Shown piece after piece: positions 1 to 6,356 of a stretch of 14,371 bases of DNA. Position 1 is the stretch's first letter; each line of letters opens with the position of its first letter. A program made the position numbers and the translations under genes. The DNA comes from Proteocatella sp049670425 (GTDB lineage Bacteria > Bacillota > Clostridia > Peptostreptococcales > Filifactoraceae). Under the pieces are notes generated by a model. That model had not been told where the DNA came from, did no database searches, and worked only from the letters and a program-made list of their open reading frames with translations. The stretch spans positions 1-14,371 of the forward strand of contig JBATTG010000088.1 in the NCBI GenBank assembly GCA_049670425.1. Direction: 5' to 3'.

Positions 1-318
1 CCAAGTTCGATTACTATAGAAGATTTAAACGTAAAAGGAATGATGAAAAATCGCCATCTATCAAGAGCTGTATCACAGCAGAAATTTTACGAGTTCCGGG
101 TAAAATTGACAAACAAGTGTAAACAAAACGATATTGAACTTAGAGTAGTTGACAGATGGTATCCGTCAAGTAAACTTTGTTCATGTTGCAGCAATGTCAA
201 GAAAGACTTGAAACTTTCTGATAGAGTCTATATTTGCAAGGACTGCGGATTGGTAATCGATAGAGATATGAATGCCAGTATTAATCTAAGAGAAGCAAAA
301 ACTTACAAAGTAGCATAA
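1..318 (+). CDS. tnpB: TnpB (IS200/IS605 family) C-terminal part, cut by window edge
   Basis: The reading frame is open from base 1, so this is the last 105 residues of a protein starting outside the window; the Met codons at 40 and 43 are internal. TnpB is the RNA-guided DNA nuclease of IS200/IS605-type elements. Visible signs are the RuvC-II segment with the catalytic Glu in ITIEDLNVKGM, the family-typical stretch SRAVSQQKFYEFR, a zinc ribbon with CSCC and CKDC pairs, and the RuvC-III segment DRDMNASINL with the last catalytic Asp. The protein ends soon after, as TnpB normally does. The visible catalytic residues are intact; the N-terminal half cannot be judged. No tnpA is visible, so whether the element is autonomous is unknown. 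Confidence 0.93.
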   Translation, partial: PSSITIEDLNVKGMMKNRHLSRAVSQQKFYEFRVKLTNKCKQNDIELRVVDRWYPSSKLCSCCSNVKKDLKLSDRVYICKDCGLVIDRDMNASINLREAKTYKVA

Positions 319-460
319 TAACGTTACGGTAAGTGTGTACGGATGGCTAGTCCGGAATTTACGCTCTTGGAGTGTTACATCAAACGAAAGTAGCTTTATG
401 CAAAATCGGACACATTGAATAGGGAATAATCTCGGTATGGGTAGATTTGTCCATATTTTG
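319..460 (+). ncRNA. Probable IS605 right end / TnpB omega-RNA (reRNA) scaffold
   Basis: In this family the non-coding guide RNA overlaps the tnpB 3' end and the element's right end. Here the stretch after the stop holds several short hairpins: CGGA/TCCG (340-343 with 351-354), ACGCTC-TTG-GAGTGT (361-375), and TATGG/CCATA (436-440 with 451-455), the last looking like the terminal right-end hairpin. GGACA/TGTCC (408-412 with 448-452) is an alternative pairing. The exact element boundary is not determined; I place it shortly after the last hairpin, about 456-470. The omega-RNA call rests on position and hairpins, not on a matched family model. Confidence 0.45.
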
Positions 461-478
461 AGTAGCAGAACAGTATTT

Positions 479-1009
479 ATGAATACGGAATTTAAATATG
501 AATTGTTAGAAGAGGATTTTGTTCAATCGAATCTGGATTATGTGAAAATCTCGAAAAATTTTGAAAAACAGATGAGGATGATAAAGTATGGTTTTGTGAT
601 TGTTGTTGCATTTATGATTATAATTTTCATGAGAAGCATTCAAGGAGTGATATTTGGAGTTTTACTTGCAGCGGTTTATTCGTTTGGATTTGACAAATAC
701 TACAAATTTTCAGTTAAAAAGAGAGTACATAAATCGATTGAAAAAGGTCAACTTAAGTTATATGAAAATGGGATGACGGCAGTTGTAAGTGATGCGGGAG
801 TAGTAATTAAAGGTAAAAAAGAAAAAACTAAATATTCCTGGAATGATATACTTATGGTAGTTGAAAGTCCAAGCTATGTATACCTGCTTTCGAAGACGGG
901 CACAGCAGAAGTGCTTCCTAAGAGAAATCAAGATGAAGCTTTAATGAAAAAAGAAATAATAGAAAGAGCTGTGGAAATTGGGAAAATTGAATATAAAACT
1001 ATTTCTTAA
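479..1009 (+). CDS. YcxB-like two-TM membrane protein, function unknown
   Basis: A 176-residue protein if begun at the ATG at 479. It has a short charged N-terminal part (MNTEFKYELLEEDF), two adjacent membrane segments at about residues 35-51 and 53-70, and a cytoplasmic C-terminal part that resembles the YcxB-like domain (basic linker, then a small beta-rich region with a SWNDI motif). The frame is open up to an ATG at 437, but that ATG sits inside the putative right-end hairpin of the adjacent TnpB element. The 479 start also matches how such proteins usually begin. No convincing ribosome site precedes 479, so the gene may have lost its native 5' region to the insertion. A strong terminator follows. 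The family assignment is by overall look, and no function is known. Confidence 0.72.
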   Translation: MNTEFKYELLEEDFVQSNLDYVKISKNFEKQMRMIKYGFVIVVAFMIIIFMRSIQGVIFGVLLAAVYSFGFDKYYKFSVKKRVHKSIEKGQLKLYENGMTAVVSDAGVVIKGKKEKTKYSWNDILMVVESPSYVYLLSKTGTAEVLPKRNQDEALMKKEIIERAVEIGKIEYKTIS

Positions 1010-1041
1010 AATTTTTACGTATATGCAAAAATTAAAGTTTA

Positions 1042-1081
1042 TAGACTTGAGTTTTTCAAAAAAACTTTGGTCTATTTTTTT
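1042..1081 (+). terminator. Intrinsic terminator after the YcxB-like gene
   Basis: Arms 1042-1056 and 1060-1074 form a stem (TAGACTTGAG pairs with CTTTGGTCTA with wobbles, extended by GTTTTT/AAAAAAC) closed by a tiny loop. A run of seven T follows (1075-1081). Confidence 0.8.
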
Positions 1082-1102
1082 GATGAAATTGTGCTATTAT
1101 CA

Positions 1103-1131
1103 TTTATTGTTTTAATTTTTTGTGATACAAT
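1103..1131 (+). promoter_or_regulatory. Possible extended -10 promoter for the esterase gene
   Basis: TGATACAAT (1123-1131) is an extended -10 element. The -35 position 17 bases upstream reads TTTATT (1103-1108), which is weak. It lies between a terminator and the esterase start, leaving a leader of about 75 bases. Confidence 0.4.
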
Positions 1132-1212
1132 TTCAGTAATGTCTGGAGAAAAAGGATTGTTTTTAATGAGGGCAGCACAAATTAAAAGTAAAATATGAGT
1201 AAAGAGGAAAAT

Positions 1213-2172
1213 ATGAATATAATACCAAAAATTCCAAGGATAAACAATAGTTCCTTGAACTTGATGAAATGTACGCAGGATATATATGGAAAATTAAGAA
1301 GATACCTTAAATTGAATCCAGATGATGTAAATATAGTAAATCTGAAGATTGATTCCCCTGAGGGGCGAATACCTATAAGAATTTATTATCCAGATACAGA
1401 CATGTATGTGCAGGCTGAGGAAATATCAGGCAACAATCAAGGCTGTTTGATATTTCTTCATGGCGGAGGATTTGTAATTGGAAGCATTGAAACCCATGAG
1501 AATCTTTGCCTCAAACTGGCCAGAGAAACTGGAAGAGTGATTATATCGGTCGATTATAAGCTGGCGCCAAAGTACATATACCCGGCGGCTATAAGGGATT
1601 GTTACTGTGTGTATTATTATGTATGTAAAAATCATAAGGCTTTGAAGCTAAATATCAATGACATCGCCATCGGTGGAGCAAGTGCCGGGGGCAATATAGC
1701 TTTGGGCGTAATGGAGATGTGCCTTCGAAGAAATAAAATCGGCAAGCTTCCATCGGCTTTGGTACTTCAATATCCGGTAACCGATATTGAGTCGATTCTG
1801 ATGGAAGAATACACCGATTCGTTAGTTGAAAATGCTCAAGGGCATACTTTGACTACGGAGGCATTGGTTGAGATGCTCAAATATTATATTCCTTATTTTG
1901 AAAAGGATGCAGGTATCGAATATCCGCATCTTTTAGGAAATCCCTATCTTTCACCGGTAAAATCGGAACTGATATTTCAATACCCTAAGGTTATAATGAT
2001 ATCGGCCGGCAAAGATCCGCTCAGGGATGACAACAGAATGTTTGCAGAAGTACTTGAGCAAAACGGCGTGGAATTCGAGCATCATGAATATGTTGAAATG
2101 CCCCATGCTTTCATGTCGTTTGATTTCAAAGAAACAGACCAGGCTTTTGAAAAAATAAAAGATTTTTTATAG
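1213..2172 (+). CDS. HSL-family alpha/beta hydrolase (carboxylesterase/lipase-like)
   Basis: A 319-residue hydrolase of the hormone-sensitive-lipase group, expected to cleave short-chain carboxylic esters in the cytoplasm. No signal peptide is seen. Residues in the numbering from 1213: oxyanion-hole motif HGGGF at about 83-87, nucleophile elbow GGASAGGN with Ser157, acid Asp268 in AGKDPLRDD, and His298 in MPHAF. The Asp usual before the Ser in the family's GDSAGG is Ala here. The length fits the family. I choose the start at 1213 because AAAGAGG lies five bases upstream; the in-frame ATG at 1195 has no ribosome site. It is a single-gene unit between two terminators, just before the LacI-controlled cluster. 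An esterase acting on the cluster's substrate is possible but not shown. Confidence 0.88.
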   Translation: MNIIPKIPRINNSSLNLMKCTQDIYGKLRRYLKLNPDDVNIVNLKIDSPEGRIPIRIYYPDTDMYVQAEEISGNNQGCLIFLHGGGFVIGSIETHENLCLKLARETGRVIISVDYKLAPKYIYPAAIRDCYCVYYYVCKNHKALKLNINDIAIGGASAGGNIALGVMEMCLRRNKIGKLPSALVLQYPVTDIESILMEEYTDSLVENAQGHTLTTEALVEMLKYYIPYFEKDAGIEYPHLLGNPYLSPVKSELIFQYPKVIMISAGKDPLRDDNRMFAEVLEQNGVEFEHHEYVEMPHAFMSFDFKETDQAFEKIKDFL

Positions 2173-2201
2173 AGTATATAAAAATTTATATATTTATTTC
2201 T

Positions 2202-2242
2202 CAGGGTATCTCTGCCGTTAAGGCGCGGGTACCTTGATTTTT
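2202..2242 (+). terminator. Intrinsic terminator after the esterase gene
   Basis: Arms 2202-2216 and 2222-2236 form a 15-position stem with one mismatch and several G-T pairs around the loop GTTAA, followed by TTTTT at 2238-2242. The remaining stretch up to the lacI-type promoter shows only a spaced inverted repeat ATTTTCA/TGAAAAT (2281-2287 and 2312-2318). Confidence 0.65.
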
Positions 2243-2331
2243 GGATATTTCCAGACAAAGACAGGGGCTTGATTTAGTAGATTTTCAACGGTTCTGATGA
2301 GACAGACATTGTGAAAATTTAAATTTTAAGC

Positions 2332-2360
2332 TTTACAAATAAAAAAAACTTTGATATAAT
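2332..2360 (+). promoter_or_regulatory. Strong sigma-A promoter of the LacI-family regulator
   Basis: -35 TTTACA (2332-2337), 17-base spacer, -10 TATAAT (2355-2360) with an upstream TG at 2352-2353. Transcription would start near 2367, just before the operator at 2374. Confidence 0.85.
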
Positions 2361-2373
2361 AAGAATATCCTTA

Positions 2374-2387
2374 GGAATACGTAGTCC
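2374..2387 (+). promoter_or_regulatory. LacI-type operator O1 (autoregulatory)
   Basis: GGAATACGTAGTCC is a palindrome with one imperfect pair and the central CG typical of LacI/CcpA-family operators. It lies at about +7 to +20 of the regulator's promoter, directly before its ribosome site. The same core, fully symmetric, recurs at 3478-3491 beyond the gene, which makes binding by the encoded regulator likely. Confidence 0.72.
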
Positions 2388-2401
2388 AAGGAGGGGGATA
2401 A

Positions 2402-3442
2402 ATGACAACGAAGAAATATACTTTAAGTAAAGTTAACACAGGCAGGCTCGTCACGTCAGTAGATGTAGCGAGACTGGCCGGAGTCTCGCAATCATCTGTA
2501 TCTCGAGTTTTCAATTCAGATTCGGATCGGGAAGTAAAGGCGAATACGAGAGAAAAGGTGATGGAAGCCGCAGAGGCTCTGGGATATAAGCCGAATATCA
2601 TAGCCAGGAGCATGATATCACGTAAGACGGATATCATAGGAGTAGTTATAGGTAATCCGGTGGGTCCTTTTTATTCTAAAATAATGATGAATTTAATTAC
2701 TAAAATACAGGAGCAGGGTAAGCAATGTCTTATGTTTACAGTTGAAGCAGGCCAAGATATTGACATAATCCTTCAGAGGGTTCTTCAGTATCAGGTCGAT
2801 GGAATCATAATAACTGCAGCTGCACTGTCTCCGGATATGGCAAATCTCTGTATACAGAATGAGACTCCTATAGTGATATTTAACAGGTTTGTTTCAGGCT
2901 TGAATGTTAGTTCTGTATATTGCGACAACATTGAAGCCGGAAGAATAGCGGCTGAACATCTATGGAATAAGGGTTATAGGAATATAGGCTATATAGGTTA
3001 CGAAAAGGATGCAGCCTCTGAAGTAGAGAGGAAAGTAGGCTTTTACGGAAAACTTAGAGAATGTGGCGTATATAATGTACTCGAAGACAGGTCCGACTAT
3101 ACCTATGAATCTGGTTATAAGGCTGCACTTAGGCTGCTGGGCAGAGAGAATAGACCGGACGCAGTGTTTTGTTCGAGCGATCTTATCGCAATGGGTGCAA
3201 TGGATGCGGCTCGCTATGGAATGGGACTCAGGGTACCGGAAGACGTAGCGATCATGGGTTTTGACAATATTGACATGTCTTCATGGCCTACCTATGATAT
3301 GACGACGGTACATCAGCCAGTTGATGAATTAGGCGAGGAAACCTTGAGGGTATTAGGCGAACTTATAAAAAAACCAGGAATGGCACCAATCAATAAGATG
3401 CTTAGAATGGAACTGATAGAGCGGGAATCTACAAAGAGATAG
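2402..3442 (+). CDS. LacI-family transcriptional regulator
   Basis: A 346-residue DNA-binding repressor/activator of the LacI/GalR family. After a short N-terminal extension, the helix-turn-helix spans about residues 18-38 (SVDVARLAGVSQSSVSRVFN). The hinge helix is at about 60-72 (LGYKPNIIARSM), and the rest is a periplasmic-binding-protein-like effector domain (DIIGVVIGNP; late SSDLIAMGAM and VPEDVAIMGFDNID motifs). The start is set by AAGGAGG at 2388-2394, seven bases before the ATG. It has its own promoter, operator and terminator. The gene directly follows O1 and precedes O2, so it probably controls itself and the downstream SnoaL-like/transporter genes. The effector is unknown; family members mostly bind sugars or related metabolites. 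Confidence 0.95.
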   Translation: MTTKKYTLSKVNTGRLVTSVDVARLAGVSQSSVSRVFNSDSDREVKANTREKVMEAAEALGYKPNIIARSMISRKTDIIGVVIGNPVGPFYSKIMMNLITKIQEQGKQCLMFTVEAGQDIDIILQRVLQYQVDGIIITAAALSPDMANLCIQNETPIVIFNRFVSGLNVSSVYCDNIEAGRIAAEHLWNKGYRNIGYIGYEKDAASEVERKVGFYGKLRECGVYNVLEDRSDYTYESGYKAALRLLGRENRPDAVFCSSDLIAMGAMDAARYGMGLRVPEDVAIMGFDNIDMSSWPTYDMTTVHQPVDELGEETLRVLGELIKKPGMAPINKMLRMELIERESTKR

Positions 3443-3464
3443 AAAATTACTTCGGTAGTTTTTT
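3443..3464 (+). terminator. UUCG-loop terminator of the regulator gene
   Basis: AAAATTAC and GTAGTTTT pair over eight positions around a cUUCGg tetraloop (3451-3454). The T tract runs from 3459 to 3464. It begins right at the stop codon. Confidence 0.82.
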
Positions 3465-3506
3465 ATTTAAGTCATTTGGAATACGTATTCCAAATGACTT
3501 AAATAA
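3463..3506. repeat. Perfect 44-bp palindrome holding LacI-type operator O2
   Basis: Twenty-two bases on each side of the centre between 3484 and 3485 are exact complements. The centre is GGAATACGTATTCC (3478-3491), the fully symmetric form of the site at 2374. It lies between the regulator and the first SnoaL-like gene, where an operator is expected. A weak -35-like TTGGAA (3476-3481) with TTAAAT 17 bases on (3499-3504) lies inside it. TATAAA at 3546-3551 is an alternative -10 without a good -35. No promoter can be fixed with confidence. Confidence 0.8.
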
Positions 3507-3577
3507 TGAAAATATTATTCGGAATTATTTATGAATCCTGGTTACTATAAAATCGGGATATGAATCGGAGGAATCAT

Positions 3578-4789
3578 ATGACAACGGAAAAGAACATTAA
3601 CGAAAAAGATACAAAAGCTTTGAAAGAAATAAACAAATCTACAGAAGTATTGAAAACTAAGGTTAAGGACAGTCAAGAAAACAGCAGAGTATTCTTTGGG
3701 GATTCTAATGAAGTTAATCCAGTAAGGTACTGCGATTACAATGCTTTTTCACATAAGACAGAGAAAAAGCAGGATTTGAAAGGCTTTGACGAAGATTACA
3801 ATGACTTTGTAGACTATATCATGAAGATTACACATAGAATTTGGGAAGAAAAAGGCATAGGCGTCATATATGATACATATCACAATAATGTAATTATGCA
3901 TGCAGGTTCACAAAATATCACAGGCATAAAAGAAGTTATATCAGGAACAACTCAGACATTACATTCTTTTCCGGACAGAAGACTGATAGGTCAGAATGTA
4001 GTATGGTCGAGATTCGATAAGAATGGATACCTTTCATCACATAGAATAATTTCTACTGCTACTAATCTGGGAGACAGCAGCTTCGGACCGGCTACAGGAA
4101 AGAAAATAAACTTCAGGACTGCCGTAGACTGCGCAGTAGAAGATAACCGAATTCATGAAGAATGGCTGGTAAGAGATAATCTATGGATAGTAAAACAGTT
4201 GGGATTCGATGCTCATGAAGTGGCTAAGAAGCTTGCAAAAGCAACGGCACATCAAAGTCCGTCGCTTCAGACAAGATACGGATTATGTGAAGCTATGGAA
4301 GGCCAGTTTGTGCCAACACTATACGAGGCAAAGGATTCTTCTGTAGGAGAGATGATGCTGGAGATGACAAGCAGAATCTATAACTACAAGTTATTTAATG
4401 AAGTTAAAAAATATTATCATGAAGATGCTGTACTTCACTACATCTGCGACAGAGATCTGGTTGGATATAAGGAAATACAGGGAATGATGCTAAGTCTTTT
4501 TGCTTCATTCCCAAATGCGGCATTTGATGTGGCAAGAGTTACCTACAATCAAAGAGCCAAGGAAAACGAGTACGATGTATCGGTAAGATGGAGAATAAGA
4601 GGCCTTCATGAAGGTATCGGTTTCTTTGGAAAACCATCAGGAAAACCATTGGAGATACTTGGAATAACTCATTATCATATAGCCGATAATAAGGTTAAGG
4701 AAGAATGGATGACCTTTGACGGTATAGACGTTTTACGTCAGGTGTACCTTGATACGGATGACAGTTTCTACACTCCGGAAGAGCGCTAG
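3578..4789 (+). CDS. Two-domain SnoaL-like / NTF2-fold protein
   Basis: A 403-residue protein, cytoplasmic by its lack of signal or membrane segments. After a polar, probably flexible first 70 residues come two SnoaL/NTF2-like domains, about 78-215 and 262-392. Both end in the same pattern: G-x-P-[AS]-TG/SGK...(H/V)-x-(E/A)DN+(I/V)-x-EEW...D...V-(K/R)-Q, seen at about 170-208 (PATGKK, DNRIHEEW) and 361-388 (GKPSGK, DNKVKEEW). This points to an internal duplication. SnoaL-type folds catalyse aldol cyclisation, dehydration, isomerisation or epoxide hydrolysis, and some are only binding domains, so no reaction is assigned. The start at 3578 is set by GGAGG at 3567-3571; the in-frame ATG at 3560 overlaps that site. 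The gene is first in the cluster behind operator O2. Confidence 0.82.
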   Translation: MTTEKNINEKDTKALKEINKSTEVLKTKVKDSQENSRVFFGDSNEVNPVRYCDYNAFSHKTEKKQDLKGFDEDYNDFVDYIMKITHRIWEEKGIGVIYDTYHNNVIMHAGSQNITGIKEVISGTTQTLHSFPDRRLIGQNVVWSRFDKNGYLSSHRIISTATNLGDSSFGPATGKKINFRTAVDCAVEDNRIHEEWLVRDNLWIVKQLGFDAHEVAKKLAKATAHQSPSLQTRYGLCEAMEGQFVPTLYEAKDSSVGEMMLEMTSRIYNYKLFNEVKKYYHEDAVLHYICDRDLVGYKEIQGMMLSLFASFPNAAFDVARVTYNQRAKENEYDVSVRWRIRGLHEGIGFFGKPSGKPLEILGITHYHIADNKVKEEWMTFDGIDVLRQVYLDTDDSFYTPEER

Positions 4790-4906
4790 GAACAAAGAAA
4801 TTTGATATAAAGCGCAGTGCAGATTGGGCTTTGAAGTATAAGGGAGTATGAAGTTATATATTTGGATATAAAATTTAAAATCAATTAAATCAAAGGAGAT
4901 CAAAAC

Positions 4907-6187
4907 ATGAGAGAATCAAATACATCAACTGTGATTGATGAGGGAATAATCTTGGGAAAAGACAGATCGAATGCTCAGAGATATATGGCGTTCGCATCCA
5001 TACTGGTTATTTACTTTTTTTACTGCTACAATTTCATGGTAGGTACTTTTGTAAAACCAACCATGATATATACACTTGCTGAAGGCGGATTTGAATTCAC
5101 GCTAAAGCAGACGGAATCGATTTTTGCAATAATGTCTTTTGCAACAATACCAGGTACACTGGCTTTTGGATGGCTTTCAGCAAAGGTAGGAAAAAAGAGA
5201 ACACTTATGAGCGTAGCTGTAATGATTTCGGCGACAACATTCCTGCCTATGATTAGCCCAGCTAATTATATGCTTTGGAAAATAGCTCGTTTTACAACTG
5301 GATTTGCACTGGGTGGAGTATTTGGAACTGCGGTACCACTTGTAACCGAAATGTTCCCTCAGAAATACCGCGGTAAGCTGGCGGCAATTCTTACAAGTAC
5401 ATTCTCGATAGCTATGATATTTGGTGGAAAGATGTATGGAGTTATGGGGGATGCAAACTGGAAGGTACTGATGTATACGGCGATTATACCTCCAATCATC
5501 GGTGCCATACTGGTACACTTTACGGTTCCAGATGATAAAGAATACACTGTAAATCTTATCGCAAACGCTAAGCAAAAGGGTGAAAAAATAAGCTACCTGA
5601 GCATGTACAAAGGAAAATATCTGTGGATAGGTCTTGGAGTTATAATGCTTTCAGGTGCAAACTTTACGGCATATGCTTCTTTCTCAAACAATGCTACAAC
5701 TTATCTGAAAACTGTACTTGGTATGAGTGCAGCGACTGCGGGTTCAATTTATAGCTTACAGGGAATCGGTCAGCTGATCGGTTACAATGTATGGGGTTTC
5801 ATTGCAGATAAATTCGGTAGAAAAATTCCGGCAGCAGGAATGCTTCTTAGTGCTGTTTGTGTATTCTTCTATATGAAGCTTGGACCGAATGATATCAACA
5901 GCTTCAAGATGATATCGGTATTACTTGGATTCAGTGTTGGTTTCTCAGGCGCATGGGGAGCCTATTATACAGAGTTGTTCCCACGTAGATTCAGTTCGCT
6001 TGCACCGGGAATATCTTTCAACGGTGGACGTTTAATCTCTACTTTTGCACTGCCAGCTATTGCAGGTATCGCAGCTACATCGGCTGGAATGCCCGGAATA
6101 TTCAAGGTATCAATGGTAGTATTCGCAATAGGAACTGTAATCTGGGTATTTTTACCAGAGACTTTAAATAAATCAAGAGAAGACTAA
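4907..6187 (+). CDS. Major facilitator superfamily transporter
   Basis: A 426-residue, probably 12-segment secondary transporter. A 28-residue polar N-terminus precedes the first segment. The loop 2-3 signature appears as GWLSAKVGKKRT and its second-half copy as GFIADKFGRK. The segment 4/5 region reads RFTTGFALGGVFGTAVPLVTE followed by FPQKYRGK, as in the sugar-porter and aromatic-acid:proton-symporter groups. The mirror signature in the second half is TELFPRRF. Substrate is not predictable beyond a small organic molecule. AAAGGAG lies upstream at good distance. It sits between the two SnoaL-like genes, which suggests import of their substrate or export of their product. The 117 bases before it hold no terminator, so it is probably cotranscribed with the first SnoaL-like gene. 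A weak TTGAAG / TATATA pair (4831-4860) could be an extra promoter. Confidence 0.9.
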   Translation: MRESNTSTVIDEGIILGKDRSNAQRYMAFASILVIYFFYCYNFMVGTFVKPTMIYTLAEGGFEFTLKQTESIFAIMSFATIPGTLAFGWLSAKVGKKRTLMSVAVMISATTFLPMISPANYMLWKIARFTTGFALGGVFGTAVPLVTEMFPQKYRGKLAAILTSTFSIAMIFGGKMYGVMGDANWKVLMYTAIIPPIIGAILVHFTVPDDKEYTVNLIANAKQKGEKISYLSMYKGKYLWIGLGVIMLSGANFTAYASFSNNATTYLKTVLGMSAATAGSIYSLQGIGQLIGYNVWGFIADKFGRKIPAAGMLLSAVCVFFYMKLGPNDINSFKMISVLLGFSVGFSGAWGAYYTELFPRRFSSLAPGISFNGGRLISTFALPAIAGIAATSAGMPGIFKVSMVVFAIGTVIWVFLPETLNKSRED

Positions 6188-6210
6188 GATAAAATAACCT
6201 GTTGGTTTTA

Positions 6211-6248
6211 TTAATACCGCTTATTTTAGTTGCGTTAGGCGGTATTAA
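6211..6248 (+). repeat. Inverted repeat between MFS and second SnoaL-like gene
   Basis: TTAATACCGC (6211-6220) and GCGGTATTAA (6239-6248) are exact complements around an 18-base spacer. No T tract follows, so this is not a standard intrinsic terminator. It may be a transcript-stabilising hairpin, a partial terminator or a protein site. A smaller repeat CTGAC/GTCAG lies at 6295-6299 and 6307-6311. Confidence 0.6.
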
Positions 6249-6356
6249 ACCGTGAACTTAAAACTGATATACAAGATTGGCGCGGTTGCATTGACTGACT
6301 AATGGTGTCAGACGGAATTGGAATTTAAGATAATATTAGAATTTAGGAGATAAGTT

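Noticed and set aside
437..478. In-frame ATG at 437 as start of the YcxB-like protein
   Set aside because: It lies in the proposed right-end hairpin of the TnpB element, and the extra residues look unlike the family; 479 is preferred.
3463..3506. 44-bp palindrome as the regulator's terminator
   Set aside because: A complete UUCG-loop terminator with T tract already precedes it, the palindrome lacks a T tract after its right arm, and its core matches the upstream operator.
3560..3577. ATG at 3560 as start of the first SnoaL-like protein
   Set aside because: It overlaps the ribosome site GGAGG (3567-3571), which serves the ATG at 3578.
4790..4906. Terminator between first SnoaL-like gene and MFS
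   Set aside because: No stem with a T tract is visible, so the two genes are treated as one transcript.
5177..5575. Long reverse-strand frame inside the MFS gene
   Set aside because: It is a shadow of a clear transporter gene, with Cys/Tyr/His-rich composition and no ribosome site.
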